DNA of 64,000 nucleotides from Achromobacter pestifer (lineage in GTDB: Bacteria > Pseudomonadota > Gammaproteobacteria > Burkholderiales > Burkholderiaceae_B). The stretch is taken from assembly GCF_902859625.1 (NCBI RefSeq), contig NZ_CADIJX010000009.1, positions 1 to 64,000 of the forward strand, read 5' to 3'. A program made the translations under genes and the position numbers. Every line of letters begins with the position of its first letter. The stretch's first letter is position 1. Shown here piece by piece: positions 46,114-54,738 of this stretch. The notes beneath the pieces were generated by a model that was not told where the DNA came from, did no database searches, and worked only from the letters and a program-made list of their open reading frames with translations.

Positions 46114-46818
46114 ATGGGGATGTTTGGAAGATCGCAACGGGCTGTATTCAAGCCGTCTGTATACCAACCCGGTCAACGCACTCGGCGCCTGCCGCGCTGG
46201 CTCGTCCTGCTTCTGGTGGGGATTGCCCTGGGTGCGGGCGGCGTGCTCTTCCTGCAAACCAACTACGGCCCGCAACGCCTGACCGTAGAGCAGTCCGAGT
46301 CGCTGCACAGCGAACTTAGCGCTTCCAACCTGGAGCGCCAACGCCTCCAGACCCAGCTAGACGAAGCCACTCAGCAGCGCGACGCCAACAAGTCCGGCCA
46401 TGAAAAGCTGACGACCGACCTGACGGAGGCGCGTGCCAAGATCGAGACGCTGAACAAGGAACTGGTCCTGTTCCAGGACGCCATGCCTGCCGATCCGCGC
46501 GGCGGCAACCTGGGCATCCGCTCGGCCACCTTCAAGCGGGCCCCCGGCCAATTGGACTACCAGGTACTGGTCATGCGCGAAGAGCGCACCGGCGCCCCCT
46601 TCAAGGGCACGCTCACGTTCTCCGTTGATGGCACCTACCCGAACGGTCGCGCCGCCACCGTCACGCCTGAAGGCCCGACGCTGAATGTGGACCGCTACGA
46701 CTACGCGCTGGGCCAGATGAAGCTGCCCGACGGCTTCACCCCCAAGGTGGTGGTGCTGCGCGTGATGGATGGCGGCCAGAAGCAGCAGGCGATGCGCATC
46801 TATTACGTGCGCAACTGA
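46114..46818 (+). CDS. single-pass membrane protein with periplasmic coiled coil (DUF6776-like)
   Basis: A 234-residue protein with a basic N terminus, one transmembrane segment (about residues 26-47, LPRWLVLLLVGIALGAGGVLFL), a coiled coil (about 55-115, ESLHSELSASNLERQRLQTQLDEATQQRD...) and a C-terminal beta-rich domain (SATFKRAPGQLDYQVLVMREE...). It probably faces the periplasm. I assign it to the DUF6776 family by layout; function is unknown. It is monocistronic and ends at a strong terminator. Confidence 0.88.
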   Translation: MGMFGRSQRAVFKPSVYQPGQRTRRLPRWLVLLLVGIALGAGGVLFLQTNYGPQRLTVEQSESLHSELSASNLERQRLQTQLDEATQQRDANKSGHEKLTTDLTEARAKIETLNKELVLFQDAMPADPRGGNLGIRSATFKRAPGQLDYQVLVMREERTGAPFKGTLTFSVDGTYPNGRAATVTPEGPTLNVDRYDYALGQMKLPDGFTPKVVVLRVMDGGQKQQAMRIYYVRN

Positions 46819-46838
46819 TATCCACAGGTAGTACATGG

Positions 46839-46869
46839 AAAATCCGCCAGATCTGGCGGATTTTTTTTG
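46839..46869 (+). terminator. Rho-independent terminator
   Basis: A perfect stem AATCCGCCA...TGGCGGATT (46841-46862) with a GATC loop is followed by eight further T residues. It ends the DUF6776-like gene and insulates it from the MarR-controlled promoter that begins 20 nt later. Confidence 0.95.
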
Positions 46870-46881
46870 TCTACGCAAAAT

Positions 46882-46897
46882 AGTTGCGCGCGCAACT
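46882..46897. promoter_or_regulatory. 16-bp palindromic operator, proposed MarR site 1
   Basis: AGTTGCGCGCGCAACT is a perfect 16-bp palindrome overlapping the proposed -35 element of the FAD-monooxygenase promoter. MarR dimers typically bind palindromes of this size. A MarR gene is the third gene of the same operon, so autoregulation is the simplest reading. Confidence 0.7.
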
Positions 46898-46912
46898 TTT
46901 CAAGAATATAGT
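46884..46912 (+). promoter_or_regulatory. sigma70-like promoter of the monooxygenase-DUF2783-MarR operon
   Basis: TTGCGC (46884-46889) and TATAGT (46907-46912) are separated by 17 bp. The -10 element matches the consensus at 5 of 6 positions; the -35 is weak. Transcription would begin near 46919, leaving a leader of about 23 nt before the ATG at 46942. Both hexamers are covered by palindromic motifs. Confidence 0.55.
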
Positions 46913-46924
46913 TGCGCAAACAAC
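46911..46924. promoter_or_regulatory. second half-palindromic operator, proposed MarR site 2
   Basis: GTTGCGCAAACAAC contains the inverted half-sites GTTG/CAAC. The decamer ATAGTTGCGC occurs both here (46908-46917) and at site 1 (46880-46889), 28 bp apart. It overlaps the end of the -10 element and the predicted start of transcription. Confidence 0.6.
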
Positions 46925-46941
46925 CATATCTCAGAGACAAG

Positions 46942-48573
46942 ATGCCGCTCCCCTCGCACGTTCCCGTTCTGATTGCCGGCGGAGGCCCGGTCGGCCTGAC
47001 GCTTGCCGCTTTATTGGCCGAATACGGCATCGCCTCGCTGACCGTGGAGGCCGATGAGGGCTACTGCACCGGTAGCCGCGCCATTTGCATTTCGCGTCGA
47101 TCACAGGAAATCCTGGGGTGGGCCGGCGCGGACCAGCCGCTGCTGGCCACCGGATTGGCCTGGACCGGCGGACGCAGCTATTACCGCGACCGCGAAGTCC
47201 TGCACTTCGAAATGCCGCATGATCCGCTGCAACGCTATGCGCCGATGGTCAACATCCAGCAATACTCGGTTGAGGAATACGCGCATCAGGCCATGCAGCG
47301 CCATCCTGGGCTGGCCACGCTGCAATGGTCGGCCCGCCTGGCCGGACTGCGCGCGGACGCCAACGGCGTCACCGTTGACGTCGATGCCGACGGCCAGCGC
47401 CAGACCGTGCGCGCCGACTGGCTGATCGCGTGCGACGGCGGTCGCAGCACGGTGCGCGAGTCCATGGGCCTGAAGCTGGAAGGCATGCAATACGACGGCC
47501 GCTACGTCATCGTTGACATCGAACAAGCCTCTGACCGCCCCGTCGAACGGCTGGCCTGGTTTGACCCGCCATCCAATCCCGGCTCGACGCTGTTGATGCA
47601 CCGGCAACCGGGCAACGTATGGCGGGTGGACTATCAGATCCGCGACGACGAAGATCCCGACGAAGCCGTCAAGCCTGAAAACGTGCTGCCTCGCGTGCAA
47701 AGCCATCTGGACATGATCGGCGAGACCGCGCCCTGGAAGCCGTTGTGGATTTCCATCTACAACGCCAAATGCCTGACGCTGGACCAGTACCGCCACGGCC
47801 GCGTGCTGTTCGCGGGCGACGCCGGCCACCTGGTGCCGATCTTCGGCGTGCGCGGCCTGAACTCCGGCCTGGACGACGCCGGCAACCTGGCCTGGAAACT
47901 GGCTTGGGTGCTGAAAGGCCAGGCGCCCGACACGCTGCTGGACAGCTACAGTGTTGAACGTGTCCACGCCACCCGCCAGAACCTGGCCTACGGCGCCAAG
48001 AGCACCGAATTCATGGCTCCGCCGGACTTCGGCTTCCGGTTGATGCGAGAAGCCGCGCTACGCCTGGCGCTGGCGGACGACTCCGTGCGGTCCTTGATCA
48101 ACCCGCGCCAATCCGCGCCGATCTCATACGACACCTCGCCGCTGAATCTGCATGACGGCGCGCCCCTGGCCGGCCCCGCCGCCGCACCCGGCCAACCGGC
48201 CCCCGACGCGCTGCTGCAAGACGGAGAAACGCCACGCTATCTGAGCGAGTGCTTCGGTGGCGGTTTCGTGGCGCTGGCCGTATCGCCCACCGACGCCCAG
48301 GCGGCGGATCTGGACACGCTGGCAGCGGCTACGCAAGGCTTGCCGCATCCCTTGCGCGTCGTGCGAACAGGCGCGGGCCCCCGTGACTGGAACGACGCCC
48401 ACGGCCAACTGCAACAACGCTATGGTTCAGCAGCCGGCACCGTTTATCTGCTGCGGCCCGACGGCTATGTGCTGGGCCGCTGGACGGCGCCCGACGCCGC
48501 CCGTCTGCGCGCCGCCCTCGCCCCCTATTACCCCTCGATTGCCCTACCCGCTCAACAGGAAGGCCAAGCATGA
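46942..48573 (+). CDS. FAD-dependent aromatic monooxygenase (MhpA-like)
   Basis: A 543-residue flavoprotein hydroxylase of the group A (PHBH/MhpA) family. Motifs are the N-terminal Rossmann VLIAGGGPVGLTLAALLAEYGI, the DG motif (LIACDGGRSTVRE) and RVLFAGDAGHLVPIFGVRGLNSGLDDAGNLAWKLAWVL, plus a C-terminal thioredoxin-like domain. The ATG at 46942 follows a purine-rich AGAGACAAG; an in-frame TTG at 46912 lies inside the operator and is rejected. The expected reaction is NAD(P)H-dependent ring hydroxylation of a phenolic acid. It is coupled to a DUF2783 and a MarR gene, as in aromatic-acid detoxification units. Confidence 0.92.
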   Translation: MPLPSHVPVLIAGGGPVGLTLAALLAEYGIASLTVEADEGYCTGSRAICISRRSQEILGWAGADQPLLATGLAWTGGRSYYRDREVLHFEMPHDPLQRYAPMVNIQQYSVEEYAHQAMQRHPGLATLQWSARLAGLRADANGVTVDVDADGQRQTVRADWLIACDGGRSTVRESMGLKLEGMQYDGRYVIVDIEQASDRPVERLAWFDPPSNPGSTLLMHRQPGNVWRVDYQIRDDEDPDEAVKPENVLPRVQSHLDMIGETAPWKPLWISIYNAKCLTLDQYRHGRVLFAGDAGHLVPIFGVRGLNSGLDDAGNLAWKLAWVLKGQAPDTLLDSYSVERVHATRQNLAYGAKSTEFMAPPDFGFRLMREAALRLALADDSVRSLINPRQSAPISYDTSPLNLHDGAPLAGPAAAPGQPAPDALLQDGETPRYLSECFGGGFVALAVSPTDAQAADLDTLAAATQGLPHPLRVVRTGAGPRDWNDAHGQLQQRYGSAAGTVYLLRPDGYVLGRWTAPDAARLRAALAPYYPSIALPAQQEGQA

Positions 48574-48797
48574 ACCCCGACGAATTGGACCAGGTCTATA
48601 CCGGCATGGCGCAGGCGCTGACGCGCGTGGGCGAATCTCAAGCGACGCTCTTCCTGTCGATTCTGGGGTTGTCGCTGCTAAGCCGGCAGCCGGATGCCAC
48701 GACCGCGCTGGCGCTGCTGGCGCAGGCCGAAAGCGCCTGCCTCGGTGAAGAGCCTGTGGCAAACTATCCCGCCGCCACTCCTGCCCGTCCGACGTGA
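48570..48797 (+). CDS. DUF2783 small protein
   Basis: A 75-residue protein matching the DUF2783 pattern (LDQVYTGMAQALTRVGESQATLFLSILGLSLLSR). Such proteins are encoded next to FAD monooxygenases in Burkholderiales. Its start overlaps the monooxygenase stop (ATGA) and its own stop overlaps the MarR start (GTGA). It is probably a helical accessory or subunit of the oxygenase; function is unproven. Confidence 0.8.
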   Translation: MNPDELDQVYTGMAQALTRVGESQATLFLSILGLSLLSRQPDATTALALLAQAESACLGEEPVANYPAATPARPT

Positions 48798-49252
48798 AAC
48801 CGCCCGCCCTGGAACGATTCCTGACGTATCGCCTGCACGTGCTCAACAAGATCACGGATCGCGACACGAATCGCGCCTATCTGGCCGACTGCGGCATCCC
48901 TTTGGGCGAAGCGCGCTGCCTGGCAGCAATCGGCCGCTACGCGCCACTATCCGTCAACGACCTGGCCCGATCCGCCAACCTGAACAAGGGCCAGGCCAGC
49001 CGCTCCGCGCAAGCGCTGGTTGAACGCGGTCTGGTCGAAAAGACACTATCCGCTTCTGACGGACGTGGCGTGGTACTGACGCCAACCGAGGCGGGCATCG
49101 CCCAATACGAACGCATCATTGCCTTGATCGCGCAACGCAATGACGAGATCTTCGGCTGCCTGGATGCCGGCGAACAGCGCATCCTGGGCGACATGCTCGA
49201 TCGCTTGATCGAGCATCTGCAAAGCCGCGAAGACCACGCCGAAGACGACTAG
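48794..49252 (+). CDS. MarR-family transcriptional regulator
   Basis: A 152-residue MarR regulator with the winged helix (LGEARCLAAIGRYAPLSVNDLARSANLNKGQASRSAQALVERGLVEKTLSASDGRGVVLTPTEAGIAQYERI). GTG start overlapping the DUF2783 stop. It most likely represses its own operon through the palindromes at 46882-46924, with release on binding a phenolic ligand. It converges on phhB, the two stops overlapping by 4 nt. Confidence 0.93.
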   Translation: MKPPALERFLTYRLHVLNKITDRDTNRAYLADCGIPLGEARCLAAIGRYAPLSVNDLARSANLNKGQASRSAQALVERGLVEKTLSASDGRGVVLTPTEAGIAQYERIIALIAQRNDEIFGCLDAGEQRILGDMLDRLIEHLQSREDHAEDD

Positions 49253-49575
49253 GCGTCCGATTTCGGCGCGGTTGCGCCCATCTGCGCGGCGGCCTCGTCC
49301 ATGAACTGCGCCATGCGCACATCCAGTTCGGTCACGCCGCCCGCATCATGGGTGGTCAGCGTCACGTCCACCCGGTTGTAGACGTTGGTCCACTCCGGGT
49401 GGTGGTTCAGCTTTTCCGCGAACATGGCCACCCGCGCCATGAAGCCAAACGCGGCGTTGAAGTTCGGAAAGCGAAAGCGCTTCTCGATGGCGTCGCGCGA
49501 CGCCACGGCCTGCCAGCCGGACAACGCGGCCACGGCGATATCAGTGCCAATACGGGCGGGTGGGAACATGCTCAT
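49249..49575 (-). CDS. phhB: 4a-hydroxytetrahydrobiopterin dehydratase
   Basis: A 108-residue pterin-4a-carbinolamine dehydratase, which recycles the pterin cofactor of phenylalanine hydroxylase. The family motif EKLNHHPEWTNVYNRVDVTLTTHDAGGVT is intact. No phenylalanine hydroxylase gene (phhA) is adjacent; some bacteria use it for pterin housekeeping. It lies 8 nt downstream of the OmpA-like lipoprotein gene on the same strand. Confidence 0.94.
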   Translation of the reverse strand: MSMFPPARIGTDIAVAALSGWQAVASRDAIEKRFRFPNFNAAFGFMARVAMFAEKLNHHPEWTNVYNRVDVTLTTHDAGGVTELDVRMAQFMDEAAAQMGATAPKSDA

Positions 49576-49583
49576 GACAGACC

Positions 49584-50231
49584 TTATTGCTTGACCGCGT
49601 ATAGATAGATTTCCACGCGCCGGTTCAGCGCGCGCCCTTCGGCGGTCGCATTATCGCCGATGGGATCATTGGGGCCACGCCCCTCCACCGCCATGCGTCC
49701 GGCCGCCACGCCCTGCTTGCCCAGATAGTCCGTCACGCTCTTGGCGCGGTTGACCGACAAGGTCTGGTTATGCGCAAGCGCACCCGTGCTGTCCGTATGG
49801 CCAACCACCTTGGTGCGTAGTTCCGGGTGTTGATTGAGCGAACGCGCCACGCTGTCCAACACCGGCAACAACGCCGGCTTCAGCTGCGTCTTGTCCGTGT
49901 CGAAGGAGACGCCGCTGGGAATATTCACCTTCAGGCTGCCATCCGGCATTTCCACGACGTCGATCCCCAAGGAGGATGCGCCCGACTGCTGCACATCCTC
50001 TTTCACGACCTTCCAGTTGTAGCCCACCAGACCACCCGCCACCGCGCCGATACCCGCGCCGATCGCGGCTCCCGTGCCGTGCCCGATCAAGGCGCCGATG
50101 CCGGCGCCAACCGCCGCGCCCGCCCCCGTGCCCACCGCCGTGTTCGTCTGCTGCTGCGTGGCGCATCCCGCCAACAACGCGCCCGCCGCCGCGACCACCG
50201 CGATCCGGTTGAACATTGTTCTTGAGTTCAT
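49584..50231 (-). CDS. OmpA-family outer-membrane lipoprotein with glycine zipper
   Basis: A 215-residue lipoprotein with lipobox LLAGC (Cys about residue 22), a glycine-zipper segment (TGAGAAVGAGIGALIGHGTGAAIGAGIGAVAGGLVG) and a C-terminal OmpA peptidoglycan-binding domain (VVGHTDSTGALAHNQTLSVNRAKSVTDYLGKQGV; NRRVEIYL). The ATG at 50231 is chosen for its GGAGG site. It likely tethers the outer membrane to peptidoglycan (YiaD-like). phhB follows 8 nt downstream. Confidence 0.93.
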   Translation of the reverse strand: MNSRTMFNRIAVVAAAGALLAGCATQQQTNTAVGTGAGAAVGAGIGALIGHGTGAAIGAGIGAVAGGLVGYNWKVVKEDVQQSGASSLGIDVVEMPDGSLKVNIPSGVSFDTDKTQLKPALLPVLDSVARSLNQHPELRTKVVGHTDSTGALAHNQTLSVNRAKSVTDYLGKQGVAAGRMAVEGRGPNDPIGDNATAEGRALNRRVEIYLYAVKQ

Positions 50232-50367
50232 GGCAACCTCCACTATCCCGTCGGTACGCCGGATCATTCCGGCGTAAACCATGCTAGCAAGTGGATGACG
50301 GGCGACCAGCAACATTTTGTGTTGCCCAAACCGCGAAACGGAGCCTCAACCCCGCTTGAAACACCGA

Positions 50368-51033
50368 TCAACCGGCATGGAACCGGGCCAGCCAGGGCTG
50401 CGCCTCCTCCAAGCGGGGCGATACCCGCTCCGGCTGCGGTGCGCCTTCCGGCAATGACAGCCCCACCCGGTTGTGCCAATACGTGCGCATTCCGACCTTG
50501 CTGGTGCCAAACAGGTCATAGCCAGAACCGGCGACAAACGCGGCATCTGCCGGCGCCACCTGCAAACGCGCCAGCGCCAACGCATAGGGGCGCGGATCAG
50601 GCTTGTAGAAGCCGGCTTCCTCGGACGTCACCACCACATCCCAGTCCACGCCCAACAGGCCGGCGGCACGGTGCCCCAAACGGGCCGAACAGTTGGTAAC
50701 CACGCCCAGCAGGCAATGCGGGCGCAAGGCCTGCAACAATTCGCGCGCTCCGTCCCACGCGGGCAATTCGTCCCAGTGCGCTTCCAGCGCCGCCGGCGCG
50801 CTGGCAGGGAGCCCCACGGCCGCCGCGGCCTCTTCCACCAATTGCTCGTAGGGCTGATACGCGCCGCAGCCATAAGTGCGGCGCAGGTACTCCGCACGCC
50901 AGGCGCGGCCCTTGGCCTCGGTGCCCGCAGCGCGGTTCCAGACCGTCCACGAATCCAGCAAGGCGGTCAGCAGATCAAACAGCACCGCGCGCGGGTAGCC
51001 GGAAGGAACGGGGGTAGCAGGGAAATCGGGCAT
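50368..51033 (-). CDS. HAD-superfamily hydrolase (haloacid dehalogenase-like)
   Basis: A 221-residue HAD hydrolase. The nucleophile motif reads LFDLLTALLD, where the second Asp of phosphatase-type DxD is replaced by Leu, as in haloacid dehalogenases. TNCSARLG (motif II) and KPDPRPYALALARL (motif III) are present. The substrate is uncertain; both dehalogenase and phosphatase activities occur in this subgroup. Monocistronic, downstream of the TonB-dependent receptor. Confidence 0.88.
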   Translation of the reverse strand: MPDFPATPVPSGYPRAVLFDLLTALLDSWTVWNRAAGTEAKGRAWRAEYLRRTYGCGAYQPYEQLVEEAAAAVGLPASAPAALEAHWDELPAWDGARELLQALRPHCLLGVVTNCSARLGHRAAGLLGVDWDVVVTSEEAGFYKPDPRPYALALARLQVAPADAAFVAGSGYDLFGTSKVGMRTYWHNRVGLSLPEGAPQPERVSPRLEEAQPWLARFHAG

Positions 51034-51135
51034 GCGGGTGCTCCTTGGATGGCATGACAGCCACTATAAAGAGCCCCGCGTGCGCTGTGATTTAGTCAGG
51101 GTTCACTCACCGTTAAGCCCAGGCTTAATACTCAG

Positions 51136-53628
51136 CTACCATCTATAGGTCGCCGTAGCCAGTACCGTGCGCAGCTCGCCATAGCGGCAATCGCCTTGGC
51201 TGCAATTGCTCAGATAGGCCTTGTTGGTCACATTGCGCACGTTCAGCGCCAGATTCCAGCGTTGGATCTGGTAGCCGATCATGGCGTCGAACAAGGTGTA
51301 GGACGGCAATTTGGCGGACGCCGATTCCGCATAGCCCTGATTTGGCCCGGTGTAACGCGCGCCCGCGCCCACCTTGATGCCTGACTGAAAGCGGTAGTCG
51401 GTCCACAATGCGAATTGGTTGCGCGACACCGCCTGCATCTGCTTGCCGACCTCGCTGGGCGTACTGCTGGCCGTGACGTCGGCTTTCGGCGTGTACGTGT
51501 ACGCAGCCACGACATTCATTTGCGGCACGGGGCGGAACGACGCCTCGAACTCCAGTCCGCGTACCTGTACTTCGCCCGTCTGTTTGGGCAGAAAATCCTG
51601 CGTATAAGTGATGTAGTTGCGGCGCCGCAGATCAAAAGCCGCAACGCTGTAGCGGCTGGTTCCGCCGGGCGGCTCATAACGGATACCCACTTCGTACTGC
51701 CGACCCGTCTCGGGCCTCATAGGGTTGTTGGTGACTGGGTCGATCGTTGCGGTGGGCGAGAACGATTCCGCGTAACTAAAATAAGGCGCGATACCGCTCG
51801 GATGCAGGTAAACCAAACCGCCCCGGCCGCTGAAGTTGTGCTCGGAGACTTTAGTCCGGGAACCGTCGATATTGCTGTTGACGTCGGCCGACGCACGGTC
51901 ATACCGACCGCCCAGGGTCGCTACCCAATTACCCCACTTAATCTGGTCTTGCAGATACAGGCCGGTCTGCGCCAGCTTGGTGGTGCCGTCGAACCACGGT
52001 TCGGCGGTCACCACGGAACTGCCGTGCACAGGCGAATAGCCATCGATCGGATCGACCGCGCCATCGTTATAGGTGGCTTGGTAATTGCGTGAATGCTGGT
52101 AATCCAGCCCCACAAGCAAGGTGTGCTGCCAGTCGCCCAGCCGTACCTTGGCCTGGGCCTGGTTATCGAGGGTGAAGAGCCGTGCGTTCTCGTTGCTGCC
52201 GAAGGGATAACGGCTCAACAGGCGAAAATTGGCGGGGTCGTCGGGCGTATCGGCGTGCACGGTCTCGAACCCGCGCACATAGACTTGCCGATAATCCACG
52301 CTGGTATAGCCGTAACGAGCGTTCTGGCGGACTGTCCAGGTGTCATTGAAGCGATGCTCCAACAGGTAGCCGACCATCCATTGCTCCTGGTGGAAGCGAT
52401 CGAAATCGGGTTCGCCCACATAGGTCTTGGGCGAGAACTTGCCATTGGGGTTGGACCGCAGGGTGCCCGCTTCGGGGAAGCTGCCGTACGAACTACCGTC
52501 GCGTACTCTCAGGTAGTGAGACAACAGGGTCAACGTGGTGTCACTCGACGGCTTGATCGTCAGCGCCGGCGCAATGAAAAAGCGGTCATTCGGCAGGCCA
52601 CTGGCGGGCAATTCCGCATCGCGCGCCAATCCCGTCACACGGTAAAGCACCTTGCCATCCTCATCGACGGGGCCGGAAAAATCCGCAGCAACCACACGTC
52701 GGGCGTTGCTGCCGAGCTGAATTTCCATTTCGTGTAGCGGTTCGTCAGTGGGACGTTTGCTGACGACATTGATCATGCCTCCCGCGCCGTTCTGCCCGTA
52801 CAGTACCGAGGTCGGCCCGCGCAGCACTTCGATTCGCTCCGCCCCGTAGACCTCGGTCTGCCAAACCGCCCAACTGTTGTTGTTGCGTAGCTGTAAACCG
52901 TCCAGGTAGTAGCCCGGCGTCTGCGCGTCGAAGCCCCGAATGATCGTCCAGTCAAACCGCGAATCCGCTCCCCAAGGCGCCGTATTGATCCCCGGCGTGT
53001 ACGACAGGCTTTCCTTCAAGCGTGAAGCGCCGATTTCCTTAATGAAGTCCGCGGACACCACCGAGATCGATTGCGGAGTTTCCAGGATGGAACTGTCGGT
53101 CTTGGTACCGGTGGCGCTGCGCTTGGCAAGATAACCATCCACCGGCCCGGTGGCCGATTCCGCGCTTCCCGTCACTGTCACGGCAGGCAGCGTGGTGGCG
53201 CCACGCGAATCGACGGCATCGGAAGCCGGCGCCAGACGCAGGGAATAGGCGCCTCCCCCGCCTTGCACTATGCGCATTCCCTGCCCGCGCAGCAGCTCGG
53301 CAAAGCCGTCCTGCACACCATAGCGGCCATGTAGACCCGCCGACGTCTTGCCCTGGATCAGCGCAGCATCCACCGACAACTCCACACCCGCCTCGCTGGC
53401 GTACTGGTTGAGCGTACGATCCAGCGGGCCAGCGGGAATGTTGTAGCTCCGCAGGGAGTTGCTCGGGGCAGGACGGACGGATTGAGCTTGCGCGGCCGGC
53501 ATGGCAAGCAGCGGTGATCCCAGCATTGCTCCCAGGAGGCACGCGCGTAACGCAAAGACAGCGCCCGCAGAGGCATGGGCCGGCGGGGAACGAAGGGGAA
53601 TCAGGTCAAGGGTACGGCGGCGTGCCAT
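51136..53628 (-). CDS. TonB-dependent siderophore receptor with N-terminal signalling domain (FecA/FpvA type)
   Basis: An 830-residue outer-membrane receptor. Order: signal peptide (about 1-49, ending AAQAQS), secretin/TonB N-terminal signalling domain (about 61-132, SYNIPAGPLDRTLNQYASEAGVELSVD...), plug (about 180-290, SILETPQSISVVSADFIKEIG... GQNGAGGMINVVSKRP), then a 22-strand-type barrel ending in an aromatic residue (ATYRW). The signalling domain marks it as a transducer to the adjacent FecR-like anti-sigma factor. It imports an iron-siderophore complex, probably a hydroxamate or catecholate; identity cannot be read from sequence. Confidence 0.95.
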   Translation of the reverse strand: MARRRTLDLIPLRSPPAHASAGAVFALRACLLGAMLGSPLLAMPAAQAQSVRPAPSNSLRSYNIPAGPLDRTLNQYASEAGVELSVDAALIQGKTSAGLHGRYGVQDGFAELLRGQGMRIVQGGGGAYSLRLAPASDAVDSRGATTLPAVTVTGSAESATGPVDGYLAKRSATGTKTDSSILETPQSISVVSADFIKEIGASRLKESLSYTPGINTAPWGADSRFDWTIIRGFDAQTPGYYLDGLQLRNNNSWAVWQTEVYGAERIEVLRGPTSVLYGQNGAGGMINVVSKRPTDEPLHEMEIQLGSNARRVVAADFSGPVDEDGKVLYRVTGLARDAELPASGLPNDRFFIAPALTIKPSSDTTLTLLSHYLRVRDGSSYGSFPEAGTLRSNPNGKFSPKTYVGEPDFDRFHQEQWMVGYLLEHRFNDTWTVRQNARYGYTSVDYRQVYVRGFETVHADTPDDPANFRLLSRYPFGSNENARLFTLDNQAQAKVRLGDWQHTLLVGLDYQHSRNYQATYNDGAVDPIDGYSPVHGSSVVTAEPWFDGTTKLAQTGLYLQDQIKWGNWVATLGGRYDRASADVNSNIDGSRTKVSEHNFSGRGGLVYLHPSGIAPYFSYAESFSPTATIDPVTNNPMRPETGRQYEVGIRYEPPGGTSRYSVAAFDLRRRNYITYTQDFLPKQTGEVQVRGLEFEASFRPVPQMNVVAAYTYTPKADVTASSTPSEVGKQMQAVSRNQFALWTDYRFQSGIKVGAGARYTGPNQGYAESASAKLPSYTLFDAMIGYQIQRWNLALNVRNVTNKAYLSNCSQGDCRYGELRTVLATATYRW

Positions 53629-53707
53629 CGGTCGGTTCCAGAAAGTACGGAAGAAAGGGGCCTATGACGTCTTCCGAACGAACCGGCGAATTCCTCAATG
53701 CCTGGCG

Positions 53708-53749
53708 AAAAAAAATTGCAGCAACACAGGAGCAGCCCGCTATGCGGGC
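53708..53749 (-). promoter_or_regulatory. hairpin and T8 tract between the FecR-like and receptor genes
   Basis: GCCCGC (53735-53740) pairs with GCGGGC (53744-53749) across a 3-nt loop that includes part of the FecR-like stop codon. On the minus strand eight T residues (53715-53708) follow about 20 nt later. The gap is too long for a classic terminator, but a partial terminator or processing site between the regulators and the receptor is plausible. Confidence 0.35.
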
Positions 53750-54738
53750 CGCTTGGCATGCACCGTGACCCAATATGGCGTGCGATAGGTCACTGCTAGC
53801 GGAAGACCCAGCGTCAGGTTCCGCAAGGCCCGGTCGGTATCCAGCAACGAAAACACGCCCGTTACCCTCCAATCCGAGACGGCAGGATCGCAACGCAGGA
53901 AACCAGTCCGGTAACGTCCCAACTCCTCCAGGAAATCTGATACCCGCATACTTTCCGCCACCAACGTGCCGCGCGACCACGCCGTCTCGGTTTCACGCGC
54001 GGCCACGGGCAGCTCCGCCCGTTCCGCCGAAAATGTCGTGCGTTCGCCGCTGTTGACACGGACGACGCCTCCCGGCGCTCCGGCCGCCTGCGCGGGATAG
54101 ACGTCAACCGCACCTTCAAAAACTGCCACGCGGGACAGATGAGCATTCTGGCGCAATAAGAAACTCGTACCCAGCGCCTGCACCATGCCGTGACGGCTTT
54201 GCGCCCGAAAGGGACGATGCACCGACGCCGTGTCAGGCGAGGTCGTCACCAGGATCTCGCCGCTCTTGACGATCACGCGGCGCTCGGTGGCATCGAAGCG
54301 CAAGTCGATCGCCGTTCGAGTATTCAACATAACGCTCGTGCCGTCAGGCAGGAACACCTCGCGAATTTCTCCTGTGCCGGTGTGATAATCCGCCAGCGCC
54401 GCCTGCCAACTATCGGCCTCGCGCAGCACCAGCGCCGTGCCCCCTGCCGCCACGGCCAAGCCCAGGGCCTGTAGTGCCCGACGCCGGCCCTTGGATGGCG
54501 TCTCGAGCAAGACTCGGCCGGCCCCCGGACTGGCGGCAAGGCCAAGCTTGGCCTCCATGATCTGCAAGCGAGACCAGGCGCGATCGTGGTCGGGGTGCTC
54601 GGCACGCCACCGGGCACAGGCCTGCAAATCCGCTTCCGACGCGGTGCCGGACCACAGCCGCGCCATCCATTCCGATGCCTGCCGGACAGTCGCGGGATCG
54701 ATCGGCCCGCTGGTCCGCGCCGCCTCAGCCCGCGTCAT
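53740..54738 (-). CDS. FecR-family anti-sigma/sigma regulator
   Basis: A 332-residue FecR-type inner-membrane regulator. It has an N-terminal cytoplasmic DUF4880 domain (ASEWMARLWSGTASEADLQACARWRAEHPDHDRAWSRL), one transmembrane segment (RRRALQALGLAVAAGGTALVL), and the periplasmic FecR domain (YHTGTGEIREVFLPDGTSVMLNTRTAIDLRFD...). The ATG at 54738 overlaps the end of the sigma-factor gene by 14 nt, so they are co-translated. It relays the receptor signal to the ECF sigma factor. Confidence 0.94.
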   Translation of the reverse strand: MTRAEAARTSGPIDPATVRQASEWMARLWSGTASEADLQACARWRAEHPDHDRAWSRLQIMEAKLGLAASPGAGRVLLETPSKGRRRALQALGLAVAAGGTALVLREADSWQAALADYHTGTGEIREVFLPDGTSVMLNTRTAIDLRFDATERRVIVKSGEILVTTSPDTASVHRPFRAQSRHGMVQALGTSFLLRQNAHLSRVAVFEGAVDVYPAQAAGAPGGVVRVNSGERTTFSAERAELPVAARETETAWSRGTLVAESMRVSDFLEELGRYRTGFLRCDPAVSDWRVTGVFSLLDTDRALRNLTLGLPLAVTYRTPYWVTVHAKRPA

